From: Anaerolineae bacterium
Lineage (GTDB): Bacteria > Chloroflexota > Anaerolineae > J102
Reading direction: 5' to 3'
NCBI GenBank assembly: GCA_026992375.1
Contig: JALXAF010000081.1
Location: 1-8,254, forward strand
Length of the DNA stretch: 8,254 bases
Position 1 is the stretch's first letter. Every line of letters starts with the position of its first letter. Positions 5,744 through 8,254 of the stretch are shown here, piece after piece. The notes beneath the pieces are model-generated. The model had not been told where the DNA came from. It made no database searches and saw only the letters and a program-made list of their open reading frames with translations. Both the position numbers and the translations under genes were made by a program.

Positions 5744-8254
5744 ATGACTATTCGACATCCCCATTCTTTACTACGCACCATTTTGACAGCAGCGATGCTG
5801 TTAATGACAGGGGCGCTGCTGCTCGCTATAAGCGGCTGGATGCGAATAACGCCGGTCGGCGCCCAATCGGCTGCGCCTGGGGCGGAAAAAGTGTTGCGTC
5901 CGAAAGCCGTATCACCTGAATTCAGACCTGGAATCTACGTCTTTTTCGATTGGGATAATATGGATCCCCATAGCGCCCCCATTACGGGCGGACACATGTC
6001 TTACAACTGGAAAGATATCGAGATCACTCCTGGTCAGTATGACTGGAGCTCGCCCGATAAATGGCTTGCCAAAGAGGCTTCTTACAACAAACCTGCAATC
6101 ATTGGTTTCCTCTCTTATAACGCCCGTTGCTGCGGTGGCGATGAAACCCCTCAGTTTCTCTATGATCTACATCCCGACATGCGGGTGATCTGCGATGATT
6201 CCTGGAGCATCCCCAAGTATTGGAGCGATTCCTATCTATCAGAACTGGAAAAGTTCATTACTGAGGCCGGGAGACGTTACGATGGCGATCCTCGTATTTC
6301 TTTTGTGGAGATCAATGTGGGAATTTATGGCGAAACCAAGCCGGGCGATAATTTTCATCATGACTGCCTGGCCGACGCCGGTTTGACCAGCGCTCTGTGG
6401 ACGGATACGGTGGAGCGCATTATCGATATTCATCGCCGGGCCTTCACCAAAACGCCTCTGGTGTTGCAATACGCGCCCATCTTCGAGAGCATAAAAGAAC
6501 GCCGCGCTTTCACCGACTATGCTGCATCGCGAGGCGTGGGCCTCAAACATAACGGTCTGCAGCCCGACACCGACGCCGCCAACATCAATAATCCCAATTA
6601 CTCTCTTTATGGAGCGGGACAGTATGATCCCATGTACAAATGGTGGCGGGATGTCATCATCGGCTGGGAATCTTATGAATCGCAATACATGACCGGGCCC
6701 ACTAACACCATGTGGGGTGTTTACAATGGTCTCGATAAACACGCCGATTACTTCGTCTTTTCGAAAGATATGGTGGATAAGCCCGATAGAGAGACGATTT
6801 TGCGCTTTGCGTTGGATCACCTGGGGAAATCCATCGAGAATAGTCCGTCGGCCTGGGTCGCCATGCGCGAGACCGAGTACGCATGGTATCCGCAATTCGG
6901 CAATTACGATTTCTTCATGGAGCAGAATGATGAGGTTCCCGGCGGGCGCACTGTGCCCATGTGGGGCGTTTCCTCTTATCCCGAGGGGCGCTACACGCGC
7001 CGCACCGATATTGCAACGAATAATCCCTACATGTATTTCGATATCGACGACGGCTATCTCTTTGATTCTCACGAACGGGTGAGGTTGAACGTCACTTACT
7101 ATGATCAAGGCTATGACAGCTTTGAAGTGCATTACGACGCCTGGAGCGATCCCAACAAGCTGGCGGGCGTTGTAAGAAAAACCAACACAGGAAAATGGAA
7201 AACCGTCAGTTGGGAGCTTTCTGACGCCCGGTTTGGCAATCGACAACCAGGTGGCGGCGATCATCTCGGTTCAGATCTCAATATCTACGCCCGCAATGAT
7301 GGCGATGAGACCATCCATCTGGTGCAGGTGGAGCGCCTGGACTTGCCGCCTGCACCCGCGTCCACTGCGACGCCCATCTTTCATCCCTATCCCACCCCCA
7401 CCTGGACGCCGGAGCCCGACAGCATCCGTCATCGCGTCAGTTATCGGCAGGGCGTCAATGGCTATCACGGCGCCGCCGACACCTTTGTCAACAGTTGGAT
7501 GGAAGACGTCAATTATGGCGACGCTAAGACTGTGCGCTCCCGCTCGTCCAATGCGCAGCAGGCGTTGCTGAAATTCGATGATATTGGGCTGCCTGCTGGC
7601 GTCAGTTTGGATAAGGCCGTGTTGCAGGTCTATGCAAAAATGCGCAGCAATGACGCCAATTTCTATGTTCGCACCCTCGATATGAAGACATCCTGGGAGG
7701 AAAACGCCGCCACCTGGAATCAGGCTGGCGTTGGCGCATCTTGGCGGGGGAGCCATTTTAGTTCCGATGATTACGTCATTCCCTACACCGACTTCAAATT
7801 CGTCACGGGAATCGGGCGCTGGGTGGAGCTGGATGTCACTTCCATTGTCCGGCGCTGGCTGGAGGACACCGAAAACAATCACGGAGTGCTGCTGGATGTT
7901 TACAGCATTGCAGATGTGGCCATCGACTTTCCTTCTTCAGAAAACGCGGATGTCAGTTTGCGGCCGCGACTGGTGTTGGAATATCTAGACTCGGATTATA
8001 CGTCTCCCACCGCCACGCCCACGCCCCACCGCACCGCTACGCCTCCATTGACGCCTACGCCAACCGCTACGTCTACGCCCAATCCTGTGACCATCACTCG
8101 CCGTCCTGTGGCGGATGCGTATTTCAGCCAATGGCATCCTTATGATAACTATGGCGACTTGGACCGTATCTCTGTGCGGTCTTCCAACGTCTCCGACGCC
8201 TTCATTCGCTTCGATTTGTCCGATCTCCCCATCGGTTCGCGAGTGATTGAAGCG
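5744..8254 (+). CDS. Secreted modular glycosidase-like protein with DNRLRE/CBM96 domains, C-terminus cut by window edge
   Basis: One unbroken frame of 837 codons runs off the right edge. Residues 1-40 form a signal peptide: basic start, hydrophobic core about 12-31, likely cleavage after VGA at 40. Residues 60-385 look like a (beta/alpha)8 glycosidase-like domain: PGQYDW (96-101), FVEINVGIYGE (187-197, E189/E197 as acid candidates) and VIIGWESYE (304-312, E309 as possible nucleophile). The glycosidase family is not recognised. A beta-rich domain follows at about 428-533, then linker PTPTWTPEP (550-558). Residues 572-748 form a complete DNRLRE/CBM96-like domain (ADTFVNSW, NYGDAKTVRSRSS, ALLKFDDIGLPAG, SWEENAATWN, PRLVLEY). 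A second Thr/Pro linker (755-779) leads into another DNRLRE domain (PVADAYF, DNYGD, FIRFDLSDLP). The start is supported by GAGGAAGGA upstream. Probably binds and perhaps cleaves extracellular polysaccharide; no transporter or sortase gene is in view. Confidence 0.88.
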   Translation, partial: MTIRHPHSLLRTILTAAMLLMTGALLLAISGWMRITPVGAQSAAPGAEKVLRPKAVSPEFRPGIYVFFDWDNMDPHSAPITGGHMSYNWKDIEITPGQYDWSSPDKWLAKEASYNKPAIIGFLSYNARCCGGDETPQFLYDLHPDMRVICDDSWSIPKYWSDSYLSELEKFITEAGRRYDGDPRISFVEINVGIYGETKPGDNFHHDCLADAGLTSALWTDTVERIIDIHRRAFTKTPLVLQYAPIFESIKERRAFTDYAASRGVGLKHNGLQPDTDAANINNPNYSLYGAGQYDPMYKWWRDVIIGWESYESQYMTGPTNTMWGVYNGLDKHADYFVFSKDMVDKPDRETILRFALDHLGKSIENSPSAWVAMRETEYAWYPQFGNYDFFMEQNDEVPGGRTVPMWGVSSYPEGRYTRRTDIATNNPYMYFDIDDGYLFDSHERVRLNVTYYDQGYDSFEVHYDAWSDPNKLAGVVRKTNTGKWKTVSWELSDARFGNRQPGGGDHLGSDLNIYARNDGDETIHLVQVERLDLPPAPASTATPIFHPYPTPTWTPEPDSIRHRVSYRQGVNGYHGAADTFVNSWMEDVNYGDAKTVRSRSSNAQQALLKFDDIGLPAGVSLDKAVLQVYAKMRSNDANFYVRTLDMKTSWEENAATWNQAGVGASWRGSHFSSDDYVIPYTDFKFVTGIGRWVELDVTSIVRRWLEDTENNHGVLLDVYSIADVAIDFPSSENADVSLRPRLVLEYLDSDYTSPTATPTPHRTATPPLTPTPTATSTPNPVTITRRPVADAYFSQWHPYDNYGDLDRISVRSSNVSDAFIRFDLSDLPIGSRVIEA
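8006..8080 (+). repeat. Low-complexity Thr/Pro linker repeat inside the modular gene
   Basis: Repeated ACG/ACC and CCC/CCT/CCA codons encode a Thr-Pro-Ala-rich linker (residues 755-779) joining the two DNRLRE domains. A shorter linker of the same kind occurs at about 7349-7417. Such linkers are common in exported proteins of Chloroflexota and are prone to length change. Confidence 0.8.

Noticed and set aside
6239..7264. A 341-residue open frame on the minus strand
   Set aside because: It is antisense to the modular secreted protein, whose frame is continuous here and carries recognisable domains and motifs. The minus frame shows no family motif and no Shine-Dalgarno; it follows from codon bias.
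7271..7882. A 203-residue open frame on the minus strand
   Set aside because: It mirrors the well-recognised DNRLRE domain on the plus strand and has no independent support.

Overview
The window looks like chromosomal DNA of a Chloroflexota bacterium, most likely from the Anaerolineae or a related class. This is inferred from content, not from a marker gene. The clues are Thr/Pro-rich linkers in a secreted protein, a SpoVS-family gene with no other sporulation gene in view, an F420-type luciferase-like oxidoreductase, and a protein resembling DUF6391. Base composition is moderately GC-rich. I see no tRNA, rRNA, CRISPR array, transposase or integrase.

Left half (1-3931), minus strand: a tightly packed four-gene run read right to left. 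It starts with an ABC1/UbiB-type membrane-anchored atypical kinase. A DUF72 (YecE-like) protein overlaps the kinase stop codon by ATGA. A DUF6391-like small membrane protein follows after 22 bp. Last is the DNA polymerase III delta subunit (HolA), whose GTG start lies 5 bp after the preceding stop and whose Shine-Dalgarno sits inside the preceding gene. HolA runs off the left edge. The spacing suggests one transcript joining a quinone/lipid-type kinase to a replication clamp-loader gene.

Middle (3932-5476): a short divergent control region carries a 15-bp palindrome and overlapping promoter-like elements for the minus-strand operon and for a plus-strand spoVS-like gene. That gene has a C-terminal extension beyond the SpoVS domain. 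It ends in a clear hairpin terminator that also separates it from a convergent minus-strand F420-dependent LLM-class oxidoreductase gene.

Right part (5477-8254): a 267-bp divergent intergenic region holds a same-orientation cluster of DnaA-box-like 9-mers just upstream of the LLM gene, a good sigma70-type promoter pointing right, and a 10-bp-stem hairpin in the resulting 5' leader. It drives a long open frame (at least 837 residues, cut by the right edge). This frame encodes a secreted modular protein: signal peptide, a TIM-barrel glycosidase-like domain, a beta-rich domain, a Thr/Pro linker, a complete DNRLRE/CBM96-like domain, a second Thr/Pro linker and the beginning of a second DNRLRE domain. 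It probably acts on or binds extracellular polysaccharide.

No complete novel system is evident. The items most worth a second look are the DnaA-box cluster, the modular secreted protein, the extended SpoVS protein and the leader hairpin.
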